Below, piece after piece: positions 1 through 6,700 of a stretch of 15,772 nucleotides of DNA. The DNA is from CAZZNQ01 sp964655775 (GTDB lineage Bacteria; Planctomycetota; Brocadiia; SM23-32): positions 1 through 15,772 of the forward strand of contig CAZZNQ010000091.1 of assembly GCA_964655775.1 (NCBI GenBank), written 5' to 3'. The notes beneath the pieces were generated by a model that was not told where the DNA came from, did no database searches, and saw only the letters and a program-made list of their open reading frames with translations. A program made the translations under genes and the position numbers. Every line of letters begins with the position of its first letter. Position 1 is the first letter of the stretch.

Positions 1-402
1 CGGGCCCGCCGGAACCGAGATGGTGGTCCGGCTGCCGGCCGCCCCGCAGCGCTCGCCGGCCTCTTCCAGCATCGCACAGCCCTCCAGCCAGTCGTCCTTG
101 GTGGCGTGGTAGCGCTTGGGCATGGCGCCGCAGATCATGTTGGTGGTGCCCAGCGCCTGTGCGTAGTCGATCCACTTGCTGAAATCGCCGGCCAGGTCGT
201 CGGCCGGCACGTGCGTGCCCGCCACGCTCAGTCCCAGTTCGTCCAGACGGCTGCGGAGTTCCTCGACGGAATACGGGCTCCGGCCCGCCAGTTCCACGGC
301 GGGGTAGCCGGCGTCTCTGACGGCCGCCAGGGTCCCGGCGTAGTCCTCGGCGAGCTTGTCCCTCACGGTAAAGAGTTGCAGTGCGATTGTGGTGTCGGCC
401 AT
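1..402 (-). CDS. Sugar phosphate isomerase/epimerase, TIM-barrel type (partial, C-terminus off window)
   Basis: N-terminal 134 codons of a protein of the xylose-isomerase-like TIM barrel family (AP endonuclease 2 fold), which isomerises or epimerises sugars, often with a divalent metal. It starts with ALQLFTVRDKL and continues with GYPAVELAG, LGLSVAGTHV and KWIDYAQALGT, closely matching the paralog that starts at 1222 (ALQLYTVRKQL, GLSVYGIHV). Start ATG at 402 is preceded by GAGG about ten bases upstream. It begins 61 bases after the stop of the upstream paralog, so the two are probably co-transcribed. The last dozen codons (positions about 1-35, reading SRTTISVPAGP) do not resemble the expected SYHNHDFE-type metal-site strand, so the edge may hold a frameshift, an assembly error or true divergence. 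Family assignment is firm; the substrate is unknown. Confidence 0.85.
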   Translation of the reverse strand, partial: MADTTIALQLFTVRDKLAEDYAGTLAAVRDAGYPAVELAGRSPYSVEELRSRLDELGLSVAGTHVPADDLAGDFSKWIDYAQALGTTNMICGAMPKRYHATKDDWLEGCAMLEEAGERCGAAGSRTTISVPAGP

Positions 403-463
403 GACGGTGAGTCCTCGATTCGTGCGGTCTTGGGGATGTGGTGGGGCCTGGCGGGCCAGCGGC

Positions 464-1222
464 TCAGTCCCCCATCAGGTGATTGACGTACTCCAGGCTC
501 ATGCGGGCGCTCTCGAACGGATCGCCCGGGCAGACGTCCTGTTCGATGGCGTACATCTCCACTCCGGCGTCCAGCGCGGCCTGGTGTATGGCTGGCCAGT
601 CCAGCACGCCGTTGCCGACCTCGGCGAAGGACTTCTTTTCGTCGTCGGCCATGTCTTTCAGGTGAAGGATGGGCTGGCGACCGGAGTACTTGCGGATGTA
701 CTCGACCGGATCAGCGCCGCCGCGCTTGATCCAGTAGGTGTCGAGTTCAGCACAGAGGCGGTCTGCCGGCACACGCTCGTAGATCGCGTCCAGGAGGTAC
801 TTCCCAGCCATGGTCTCGAACTCGAAGTCGTGGTTGTGATAGGAGAGCCGCATGTCGGCTTCGGCGCAGCGTGCCCCGATGTCGTCGAGCAGGCCGATGA
901 TGCGGTTCCAGTCGTCTTCATTCCGGCGTTGGTCAGGGGTCGCCCACGGCCACACCAGGTCGGGTGTGCCCAGAGCCTTTGCGAACTCGATCCAGTGATC
1001 CAGGTTCTCGGCAAGCTCCGTGTTCTCGACGTGGATGCCGTACACGGACAGGCCGATGCTGTCCAGAAGGTTCTTCATCACATCGGCTTCGTACGGGATG
1101 TGTCCGGTGAGCTGGACGGCGTCGTATCCCAACTCCCTGATCTTGCGGAGCGTTCCCTCGTAGTCGTCCATCAGTTGCTTGCGCACAGTGTACAGCTGAA
1201 GCGCAACCGGTATCCGAGCCAT
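464..1222 (-). CDS. Sugar phosphate isomerase/epimerase, TIM-barrel type
   Basis: Complete 252-residue protein of the xylose-isomerase-like TIM barrel family, a usual length for it. Visible landmarks: ALQLYTVRKQL (8-18), LSYHNHDFEF (126-135), ELDTYWI (159-165), GGADPVEYI, HLKDM (187-191) and AIEQD (225-229). By family analogy (IolE/IolI type) the likely metal ligands are E134, D161, H187 and E227, all present, so it should be active. No signal peptide is seen, so it is probably cytoplasmic. Start ATG at 1222 has AAAGGA eight bases upstream. It is first of a two-gene unit with the truncated paralog at 1-402 and has its own promoter at 1268-1295. A third paralog lies at 12676-13446. The substrate is not identifiable; inosose, hydroxypyruvate or keto-sugar isomerases all share this fold. 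Confidence 0.92.
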   Translation of the reverse strand: MARIPVALQLYTVRKQLMDDYEGTLRKIRELGYDAVQLTGHIPYEADVMKNLLDSIGLSVYGIHVENTELAENLDHWIEFAKALGTPDLVWPWATPDQRRNEDDWNRIIGLLDDIGARCAEADMRLSYHNHDFEFETMAGKYLLDAIYERVPADRLCAELDTYWIKRGGADPVEYIRKYSGRQPILHLKDMADDEKKSFAEVGNGVLDWPAIHQAALDAGVEMYAIEQDVCPGDPFESARMSLEYVNHLMGD

Positions 1223-1267
1223 TCTGGCAGTCCTTTCGCACGCGGCGGAGAGAGAAGCAATCGGGGT

Positions 1268-1295
1268 ATTATACGGGGCGTCCTTGGCGCTGCAA
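1268..1295 (-). promoter_or_regulatory. Sigma-70-type promoter for the tandem isomerase genes
   Basis: Read on the minus strand: TTGCAG (1290-1295), 16-base spacer, then a perfect TATAAT (1268-1273). The predicted transcript starts near 1261, giving a leader of about 40 bases before the ATG at 1222, with AAAGGA as ribosome binding site. It lies in the 118-base gap after the upstream operon and so makes the isomerase pair an independent unit. The -35 box is poor; the -10 is exact. Confidence 0.7.
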
Positions 1296-1340
1296 GGGAT
1301 GCACGGCTATTCCGGAAGAAAGCCGGGCCACGCCCCGCGC

Positions 1341-2162
1341 TTAATCCTCCGTTCCCGGGCTGCGTAGCCTGCGCATGAGGTCGGCGGGAAGGTCCGCGCG
1401 CCGAAACGTGACGCCGAAGGGCGTTCCCTGAGAGATCACCTCCCCGTCCTCCAATGCCAAGGTACTCCAGCTGTTGGCGCCGGTGGAGAACCGCAGGTGA
1501 AGCACCCTCCGCGTGCGCCCCTCGATCTCGGCCTCAGTGGCGCCCATCACGGTTACCCGGACCTCTTGAACGGAGCCGATCAGCGGGTTGAGCATCCTCA
1601 GGTCCCAGCTCTCGCCCTCCCGTGCTTCATTCAGCTCGGGCAGGGCGGCCATCGGTGAGAGCGCGTCGGAGAGCGTCTGATCTTCGTCGAACGGTACTCG
1701 GGTATTGACCAACTCACCCCCGGCCGAACCGTTCAGAATGATGGTCCCCTCGTTGACGACGCCCTGCACCTGCAGGTCCAGGGCGTCGGAGGAGGCGTAG
1801 ACGCTCTGCAATCCCCGGAGCGGCGAGACGGAGGCTCGGAACTGTAGGTCGAGGTCGCCCGACGCACCGAAGACCTGCCCGACGACCGGGCCGACCTTCA
1901 ACTCCGTGTTGCTTGATATCCGTATCTGCCCCTCGCCCACGCGCCTGATCTCCATCTCGCTGCGGCCTATGGTCAGCCCGCGGAAGGTCACCGTCCATTG
2001 CGTTGTGCGCTCCTGCTCGTCAGGTCTCAGCAGGGAGGCGTAGTCAAAGCGGAAGCCCGATCTCGCGCCGAAATCCAGATTCCGCTTCAGCAACTGGCCC
2101 CACATCACGGCGAAGAAGGCCGCGCAAGCGAGCACGAAGAGGTAGCGCAACGCTCTCTCCAT
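1341..2162 (-). CDS. Membrane-anchored protein of unknown function
   Basis: A 273-residue protein I do not recognise. Residues about 5-24 form one hydrophobic segment (RYLFVLACAAFFAVMWGQLL) after a short basic start, so it is probably anchored in the inner membrane with the rest outside the cytoplasm. The remainder looks beta-rich: TTQWTVTFRGLTIGRSEMEI, then alternating stretches ending in EDGEVISQGTPFGVTFRR. The phrase 'FRGLTIGRSEMEI' recalls the non-catalytic N-terminal regions of some transglutaminase-like exported proteins and DUF3108-type beta domains, but no catalytic domain follows; this is a weak likeness. It starts 3 bases after the NYN gene stops, with GAAGG eight bases upstream inside that gene, so translation is probably coupled. 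It is last in the pyrC-NYN operon. Confidence 0.8.
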   Translation of the reverse strand: MERALRYLFVLACAAFFAVMWGQLLKRNLDFGARSGFRFDYASLLRPDEQERTTQWTVTFRGLTIGRSEMEIRRVGEGQIRISSNTELKVGPVVGQVFGASGDLDLQFRASVSPLRGLQSVYASSDALDLQVQGVVNEGTIILNGSAGGELVNTRVPFDEDQTLSDALSPMAALPELNEAREGESWDLRMLNPLIGSVQEVRVTVMGATEAEIEGRTRRVLHLRFSTGANSWSTLALEDGEVISQGTPFGVTFRRADLPADLMRRLRSPGTED

Positions 2163-2165
2163 CCG

Positions 2166-2669
2166 TCAGCCTTCGTCGCGAAAGTAGTCGACCCAGAACT
2201 CGACCTCGCCGTCCGTCAGCCCCGTGAATTTCTCGTCCGGTTCCCGAGCGCTCGATTCCTCCTCCTTGTGCATCATCCTGCGTGCCCTGGCGACGAACTG
2301 CTCCGGCGCTTGCACGCGCGCCCGGCCGCGCTCGGCCGCACGGGCGAGGTGGTGGTCGGCGGTGACGACGAAGACACGGTCGTCTATTGCATCTCGGTTG
2401 GCCGGCCCGGCCGTCTCCAGGACAATGTCCGCGCCGTAGGGCAGGTTCTTGACGGTTACGTCCCCCACGTGCTGCACGGGTTCCAGCACGGCGTCGGCGG
2501 CGTTGTCGTCGAAGATCAGCACGCCCTGTGCTTCGCTCAGCTCGCAGTAGCGTGCCAGCCAGCGGGCCAGGTTCTCTCGCCGGGTGGCCTCGTCCTCCAG
2601 GTTGAACAGGGCGTCCTGCTGCTCCGTGAAGTAATCCAGCAAGTCGTTGCCGTCCACGTATAGCTTCAT
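2166..2669 (-). CDS. YacP-like NYN-domain protein, putative ribonuclease
   Basis: A 167-residue protein that is nearly all NYN domain (PIN-like fold) of the YacP type. In Bacillus the YacP homologue Rae1 is a ribosome-associated endoribonuclease that cuts mRNA. Expected acidic positions are visible: D6 in LYVDGNDLL, D54/D55 in VLIFDDNA, D81 in YGADIVLE and D105 in VFVVTADHHLA, so the catalytic cluster looks intact. The usual first motif (DGYN or DGNN) reads DGND here. The conserved 'Ga.v..peeFv' near the end appears as RARVQAPEQFV. The start at 2669 lies one base after the pyrC stop, and the next gene begins 3 bases after its own stop, so all three are probably translated from one message. 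RNase activity and target are inferred from the family only. Confidence 0.8.
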   Translation of the reverse strand: MKLYVDGNDLLDYFTEQQDALFNLEDEATRRENLARWLARYCELSEAQGVLIFDDNAADAVLEPVQHVGDVTVKNLPYGADIVLETAGPANRDAIDDRVFVVTADHHLARAAERGRARVQAPEQFVARARRMMHKEEESSAREPDEKFTGLTDGEVEFWVDYFRDEG

Positions 2670-2670
2670 C

Positions 2671-4014
2671 TCAGGTCACCGATTGGGACATGCGTCGTCG
2701 CTCGAAGGTGTCGTCCGCGTAGACTTCCTCGCCGCCACAGTAGGTGGCCACAGCCTTTCCGCGCAGGTCCCAGCCGGCGAAGGGGGTGTTCGCGGATTTG
2801 GAGTGCAGTTGCTCCGGGGCGACCGTCCATTCCATGTCCGGGTCGATCAGGACCATGTCCGCTGCCGCGCCGGCGGCAAGCGTTCCGCCGGGCAGGCCGT
2901 AGATCCGGGCCGGGTTCGTGCTCAGCAGGAACGCCGCGTCTGCCGGCTCCACCTTGCCGGTGTGCACCAGGTGCGTGAGCACCAGGCCGAGCGTCGTCTC
3001 AAGACCGATCAGACCGCTCGCCCCGCCAGCCTTGTCCGTCGCGGTGTGGGGGGCGTGGTCGCTGGCAATGGCGTCAATCCTACCCGCGAGCAGGGCCTCT
3101 AGCAGCGCGTCCCGGTCTGAGGCAGAGCGGAGCGGCGGATTCACTTTCGGCACGTCCCCGTCGGCGTAGTCGTCTCTGCACAGGAACAGGTAATGGGGCG
3201 TGGTCTCCAGCGTTGCGGCTGCCTCGCCGGTGTGGCCTTCGGAGAACCGGGCGATCGTCTCCACGGTGCGCGGCAGGCTCACGTGAGAGAAGTGCACACG
3301 AGCGCCGCATCGCGCCGCGACGGCCAAGTCCCGCTCCACGTAGTTCGTCTCGTTCGTGTAGTCCTCACGCGGCTCGAACCCCGGATCCGCTCCGGCTGCG
3401 ATTCTCTCCAGGGCGGCCGGCGAGTCTTCGCAATGCGGGGAGAGCAGCATTGCGTGCTCTGCGGCCGCGTAGAAGACCTGCTCGACAACGCCCAGGTCGA
3501 CTACCGGGTCTCCGTCGTCGCTGAGTGCCACTACCATCTCCTCCTCGGACAGCGCGGCCACGTCGACCGGCTTGCGTCCCAGCCGGCCGACGGTCATGGC
3601 GGCCTTCACATAGACGTTCACCAGCGCCTCGTCGCGGCACCGCCCCGCCAGCCATCTCACGGCCGCTACACTGTCCGTAGGCGGGTCGGTGTTCGGCTCG
3701 CAGACCACGGTGGTGTAGCCTCCGGCGGCGGCTGCGGCGGTACCGGTGCGGATGGTCTCCTTCTCGGTGAAGCCCGGCTCCCGCAGGTGCACGTGCACGT
3801 CCACCAGTCCCGGGCAGAGCCACAGGCCGCCGCCGTCGATCAGAGAAAGCGACTGCGGCTTGCCGGCCCTGCCCAGCACTCGCACGGCCCGCCCCGGCTG
3901 GATGTTCTCCGCGACGTCGTGGATGCAGCCGTTGGCGACCAGAACGTCGCTGGCGGCGTCCAGATCCGATGCCGGATCCACCACGCGCACGTCCTTGATG
4001 AGCAGCACCGCCAT
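2671..4014 (-). CDS. pyrC: Dihydroorotase, class I type
   Basis: Zinc amidohydrolase that interconverts carbamoyl-aspartate and dihydroorotate, third step of pyrimidine synthesis, in the cytoplasm. I choose the ATG at 4014 (447 residues, starting MAVLLIKDVRVVDP) because AGGGAG lies nine bases upstream; an in-frame ATG at 4077 would add 21 residues not typical of the family. Motifs: PGLVDVHVHLREPG with metal ligands H74 and H76; EPNTDPP; LSDDGDPV with D167 as the aspartate bridge that replaces the carbamylated lysine in class I enzymes; SPHCED (H194); VHFSHVSL (H244); and AIASDHAPH (D319). All ligands are present, so this is an active-type enzyme rather than the non-catalytic PyrC' paralog. 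pyrB is not adjacent. First gene of an operon with the NYN and membrane-anchored genes. Confidence 0.95.
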   Translation of the reverse strand: MAVLLIKDVRVVDPASDLDAASDVLVANGCIHDVAENIQPGRAVRVLGRAGKPQSLSLIDGGGLWLCPGLVDVHVHLREPGFTEKETIRTGTAAAAAGGYTTVVCEPNTDPPTDSVAAVRWLAGRCRDEALVNVYVKAAMTVGRLGRKPVDVAALSEEEMVVALSDDGDPVVDLGVVEQVFYAAAEHAMLLSPHCEDSPAALERIAAGADPGFEPREDYTNETNYVERDLAVAARCGARVHFSHVSLPRTVETIARFSEGHTGEAAATLETTPHYLFLCRDDYADGDVPKVNPPLRSASDRDALLEALLAGRIDAIASDHAPHTATDKAGGASGLIGLETTLGLVLTHLVHTGKVEPADAAFLLSTNPARIYGLPGGTLAAGAAADMVLIDPDMEWTVAPEQLHSKSANTPFAGWDLRGKAVATYCGGEEVYADDTFERRRMSQSVT

Positions 4015-4053
4015 CTCTCTGTTCTCCCTCGCGACAGCTTCAGGCAGCAATCC

Positions 4054-4069
4054 CAGTTCCCAAGAACTG
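4054..4069. repeat. Perfect inverted repeat in the pyrC leader
   Basis: CAGTTC, four bases, then GAACTG: 6-bp arms, fully complementary. It sits about 40 bases upstream of the chosen pyrC start and downstream of the candidate promoter, so it could be an operator or an RNA hairpin in the leader. There is no T-run after it, so it is not a standard terminator. Confidence 0.45.
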
Positions 4070-4111
4070 CGTTTCACGCCCGGGCAATCACCTCCACAGT
4101 CTCAACCTCCC

Positions 4112-4140
4112 AGACTAATCCCGCTTCCCGCCGTTTGCAA
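4112..4140 (-). promoter_or_regulatory. Candidate promoter for the pyrC operon (weak)
   Basis: On the minus strand TTGCAA (4135-4140), 17-base spacer, TAGTCT (4112-4117). The spacing is ideal but each box matches consensus only partly. It would give a leader of roughly 90 bases that includes the inverted repeat at 4054-4069. Confidence 0.35.
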
Positions 4141-4266
4141 CCAAGCCTGCCGTTGCGGACCCGCGGCAAGGAGGCGTCAGTGGCCCCGCCAACAGCCTGA
4201 AACGCCCGGGAATGCGGCTGATCGACGGAATCGGTGACAGCAGACCGAGGCGAATCCGAAAACGTC

Positions 4267-4295
4267 TTGACAAGGCGCGCATCATCTCTTAGAAT
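4267..4295 (+). promoter_or_regulatory. Near-consensus sigma-70 promoter for the HU gene
   Basis: TTGACA (4267-4272), a 17-base spacer and TAGAAT (4290-4295). The -35 is exact and the -10 differs at one position. Predicted start near 4302, leaving a leader of about 136 bases before the GTG start of the HU-family gene. Strong expression would fit an abundant nucleoid protein. Confidence 0.85.
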
Positions 4296-4437
4296 CCCCC
4301 TCACTTGCCCGAAATCCGGCCGGAGCAAAGGTTTCCAACTACGTGCTCCGCTGCCCCCGGCATGAGGCTTGCGTGACGAGAGTGCTACGTACGATTACCG
4401 ACGAATAGAATCGACCAAGGCGAAAGGGGAGTTCGCA

Positions 4438-4752
4438 GTGGCCAACCACACCGTGACCAAGCGCGAGTTGTGCGAAAGGATTGCGAAGAAGACGGGCTAT
4501 GCGCAGGTAGTGACCAAGGAAGTCGTGCAGATGTTTCTCGACGAGATCACTTCCGAGTTGGCCAAGGGCAACAGGATGGAGTTCCGCAACTTCGGCGTGT
4601 TCGATACCCGGCTGCAGCCCCCGCGCAAGGCGCGCAACCCCCGCACCGACGAAGTGGTCGAAGTTCCCGCCAAGGCTGTTGTGTCCTTCAAGGTCGGCAA
4701 GAAGATGCAGCGTCAGGCCCAGACGGCTCTGGACGTGCTGCGAGAAGAGTAG
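4438..4752 (+). CDS. HU/IHF-family DNA-binding protein
   Basis: Small basic nucleoid-associated protein of 104 residues that bends or compacts DNA as a dimer. The helical half reads TVTKRELCERIAKKTG and VTKEVVQMFLDEITSELAKG; the beta-arm half has MEFRNFGVFDTRLQPPRKARN, the family signature RNPRTDEVVEVPA, then VVSFKVGKKM. I choose GTG at 4438 because GGGGAG lies six bases upstream and family members begin at this point; an in-frame ATG at 4369 adds 23 residues (MRDESATYDYRRIES...) unlike HU and lacks a good ribosome site. The DNA-contacting RNPxT at the arm tip is intact. It is alone on its transcript; the next gene converges 12 bases away with no visible terminator. HU versus IHF subunit cannot be decided. 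Confidence 0.93.
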   Translation: MANHTVTKRELCERIAKKTGYAQVVTKEVVQMFLDEITSELAKGNRMEFRNFGVFDTRLQPPRKARNPRTDEVVEVPAKAVVSFKVGKKMQRQAQTALDVLREE

Positions 4753-4764
4753 CACTGACGCGGT

Positions 4765-5862
4765 TCATTCCGGCTCTGGGGACGACCCCACCAGTTCCAG
4801 TTGCAGGATTACCAGTAGCATCGCGCAGGTCTGGACGGTCGGTGCGGCCACGCGCCACGTCGACGAACCGTAAGGCACGGTTGCGCCCAGCGTCGTCGCC
4901 GTCACAATGAGGCCCACCGTCAGCAGCATGCGTCCCTCTCGCATCCCCAGCGCCATCAGCCGATGGGAGAAGTGAGACCGATCCGCCGTCGCGATCGACC
5001 TGCCGCTCCACAGCCGGATCCCGACGACGCTCAGCGCGTCGTAGAGCGGCACGGAGAAGATGATCAGCGGCACCAAGACGGGGAACAGCGGGTTCATTCT
5101 GCCCGGCTCGACGAACGTCGTCAGTGTCGTGCCCACCGCCAGCAAGTAACCCACGAACATGCTCCCCGCGTCGCCCATGAAGACCGATGCCGGCGGCAGG
5201 TTGAAGAGGAGGAATCCGAGGACCGCTCCCGTCAGGGAGAGCAGCAGGCCGGCAACGAAGTGCTGATCGGTCTGGAGCGCCACGATCAGCAGCGCACACC
5301 CGCAGAGCACGGCGACCAGCCCGCTCTGGCCGTCGGTGTTGTCCAGCAGGTTGAAGCAGTTCATAAGCGCCATGATCCAGACGACCGTGACCGCCACCTG
5401 AAGAACGGGGGACGGCAGGAACAGGCCCACCCGCGCCTCGGGCACCAGCGCCGCCCCCAACGCCACCGCGAACTGACAGGCCGCCTTCGCTCCCGGCCGC
5501 AGGTCGCGCACATCGTCCCAGAGCCCGAACAGCATCGCCCCCAGCCCGCAGCCGAGAACGGCCAGCAGTGCGCCCGCCCGCTCGGCCGCCAGCAGCACGT
5601 CCGTCTGGAGCGCGTCGGGGATCGAGAACAGGTCGGGATCCGCTCTCCATAGCAGTGCGCCCAGAGAAATGGCGGCCAGCGGGAGAGCGGTTGCCGCGTA
5701 GATCGCCACGCCGCCGCCCAGCGGCACGGGCCGCGAATGCGCCTTCCGACCGTCGGGCTCGTCGGTGAAGGCCAGCCGCCGGGCCAGCGCCCGCACCCCA
5801 ATCACCAGGACTGCGGATGCGGCAAACGAGGTGCAGAATGCTGCGGCGAGCACGTACCTCAT
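4765..5862 (-). CDS. WecA/TagO-like polyprenyl-phosphate glycosyl-1-phosphate transferase
   Basis: Integral membrane enzyme of the MraY/WecA family, which moves a sugar-1-phosphate (often GlcNAc-1-P) from a UDP-sugar to undecaprenyl phosphate, the first step of surface polysaccharide or teichoic-acid-like polymers. At 365 residues with about ten hydrophobic segments it has family size. Motifs in order: DEPDGRKAHSRPVPLGGG (34-51), GLWDDVRDL with D116/D117, NCFNLLDNTDG (168-178), VFMGDAGSMFVG with D231, and DRSHFSHRL (294-302), the WecA-type HxxH motif. This motif and YDALSVVGIRLWSGRS favour WecA/TagO over MraY. The start at 5862 has GAAGGGG about five bases upstream and lies 10 bases after the MBL gene stop; an ATG at 5916 would overlap that gene. 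'LLDNTDG' is an unusual version of the common LIDGLDG. Confidence 0.9.
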   Translation of the reverse strand: MRYVLAAAFCTSFAASAVLVIGVRALARRLAFTDEPDGRKAHSRPVPLGGGVAIYAATALPLAAISLGALLWRADPDLFSIPDALQTDVLLAAERAGALLAVLGCGLGAMLFGLWDDVRDLRPGAKAACQFAVALGAALVPEARVGLFLPSPVLQVAVTVVWIMALMNCFNLLDNTDGQSGLVAVLCGCALLIVALQTDQHFVAGLLLSLTGAVLGFLLFNLPPASVFMGDAGSMFVGYLLAVGTTLTTFVEPGRMNPLFPVLVPLIIFSVPLYDALSVVGIRLWSGRSIATADRSHFSHRLMALGMREGRMLLTVGLIVTATTLGATVPYGSSTWRVAAPTVQTCAMLLVILQLELVGSSPEPE

Positions 5863-5872
5863 CTGCGCCCCT

Positions 5873-6529
5873 TCAGAACTCCAGGACCATTCCCGCTTCG
5901 ATCTTCCTGTAAGCATCAGGGAAGCGATCGGCGATCTCGGCCTGGTGCTGGGTGCAGTGGCATGCGCCCAGGAACGGCACCCCCTCCAGCCGGTCCAGAT
6001 CGCTGAAACCGTGGAATCCGCCCACTATTCCGACGATGGGGCCGCGCTCTGACGCCCTGTCCATCAGCGCATCCACGCCGGGATGCGCGCAGCCGGTCAC
6101 CAGCAGCACGCCGCCTTCGACCTCCGCCACCAGGGCCTGTTCGTCGCGGACACCGCCCGTCACCGGACCCGTTGTGAATACGCCGGGGACGATCTCCTGC
6201 GGCCCCACCACCTCCACCAGTCGCCCGGGCGGCACCACCATCTCCTTCACCTCCGTTCGGAAGGAAGGCAGCACGTAGACCGTGACCGCCGGGTTCGCCT
6301 CGCAGACATGCGGCAGCCCGTCCGCGTGGTCCCAGTGGTCGTGGGAAAGCACCACCTTGCCGATCGTCTTCGGGTCGACGCCCGCCGCCTTCATGTTTCC
6401 GGCCAGGATGTCCGGCTTGGCCCCGATGTCAAAGAGCAGCCGCTCGCCGCCGTCCAAAACGCAGGCGAAGCCCCAATCGGGCTCGAACCCGTCCATCGCG
6501 TCGTTATTGTAGAGCACGGTGATGCGCAT
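5873..6529 (-). CDS. MBL-fold metallohydrolase, dihydropterin synthase-like type
   Basis: A 218-residue metallo-beta-lactamase-fold protein of the group annotated as 7,8-dihydropterin-6-methyl-4-(beta-D-ribofuranosyl)-aminobenzene-5'-phosphate synthase-like. Metal motif LSHDHWDHADGL supplies H63, D64, H65, D67 and H68; TGCAHPGV gives H149; IVGGFHGF and GACHCTQHQA (H191, H195) are the later motifs typical of this subgroup. The two-metal site looks complete. The start at 6529 (MRITVLYNNDAMDG) has GGAGG seven bases upstream; upstream in-frame ATGs only add low-complexity arginine-rich sequence. It is the first gene of a unit with the WecA-like gene 10 bases downstream. The fold call is firm, but the named pterin reaction comes from archaea and is not established for such bacterial relatives. 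Confidence 0.88.
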   Translation of the reverse strand: MRITVLYNNDAMDGFEPDWGFACVLDGGERLLFDIGAKPDILAGNMKAAGVDPKTIGKVVLSHDHWDHADGLPHVCEANPAVTVYVLPSFRTEVKEMVVPPGRLVEVVGPQEIVPGVFTTGPVTGGVRDEQALVAEVEGGVLLVTGCAHPGVDALMDRASERGPIVGIVGGFHGFSDLDRLEGVPFLGACHCTQHQAEIADRFPDAYRKIEAGMVLEF

Positions 6530-6576
6530 CGGGGGGCCTCCTCGTCGCGTGGTCGTGTGAACTCTCGGGTGGTCAC

Positions 6577-6605
6577 AGTCTACCCCGGTGGATCGCAGAC
6601 TCCAA
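6577..6605 (-). promoter_or_regulatory. Promoter for the MBL and WecA-like operon
   Basis: Minus strand: TTGGAG (6600-6605), 17-base spacer, TAGACT (6577-6582). The -10 matches four of six consensus bases. Transcription would start near 6570, about 40 bases before the ATG at 6529. Confidence 0.5.
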
Positions 6606-6633
6606 CAGAAAAGCCACCTCTGCCGGCGGGCAC

Positions 6634-6662
6634 TTGCAGCGCGGCGCCGGGTCGAATACCTT
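6634..6662 (+). promoter_or_regulatory. Candidate promoter for the MFS gene (weak)
   Basis: TTGCAG (6634-6639), 17-base spacer, TACCTT (6657-6662), the latter fitting only TAnnnT. It would start transcripts near 6669, about 32 bases before the ATG at 6701. It sits back to back with the minus-strand promoter at 6577-6605. Confidence 0.35.
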
Positions 6663-6700
6663 TTGCGAGGAGTGCCCCGCCTTCCACGAGCCGAGCCGCC

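Larger units (their letters stand above)
4015..4437. other. Divergent regulatory region between pyrC and the HU gene
   Basis: A 423-base stretch without a convincing gene. It holds a weak candidate promoter for pyrC (4112-4140, minus), a perfect inverted repeat in the pyrC leader (4054-4069), a strong promoter for HU (4267-4295, plus) and a HU leader of about 136 bases. That leader contains the small palindrome CCGGCCGG near 4317 and a possible 5-bp stem CGATT/AATCG (4392-4396 with 4409-4413). I see no riboswitch I can name. Confidence 0.6.

Noticed and set aside
1296..1340. Possible terminator after the membrane-anchored gene
   Set aside because: The GC-rich stem is only about four pairs with a large loop, and the following T-rich stretch is interrupted.
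2671..4014. Non-catalytic PyrC-like (PyrC') subunit
   Set aside because: All metal ligands and the bridging aspartate are present, and no pyrB lies beside it.
4074..4328. Minus-strand frame of 84 codons upstream of pyrC
   Set aside because: It overlaps the strong HU promoter and the pyrC leader, lacks a convincing ribosome site and resembles no family I know.
6083..6700. N-terminal extension of the MFS frame by 206 codons
   Set aside because: The extension runs antisense through the MBL gene with no family likeness; the first helix fits a start at 6701.
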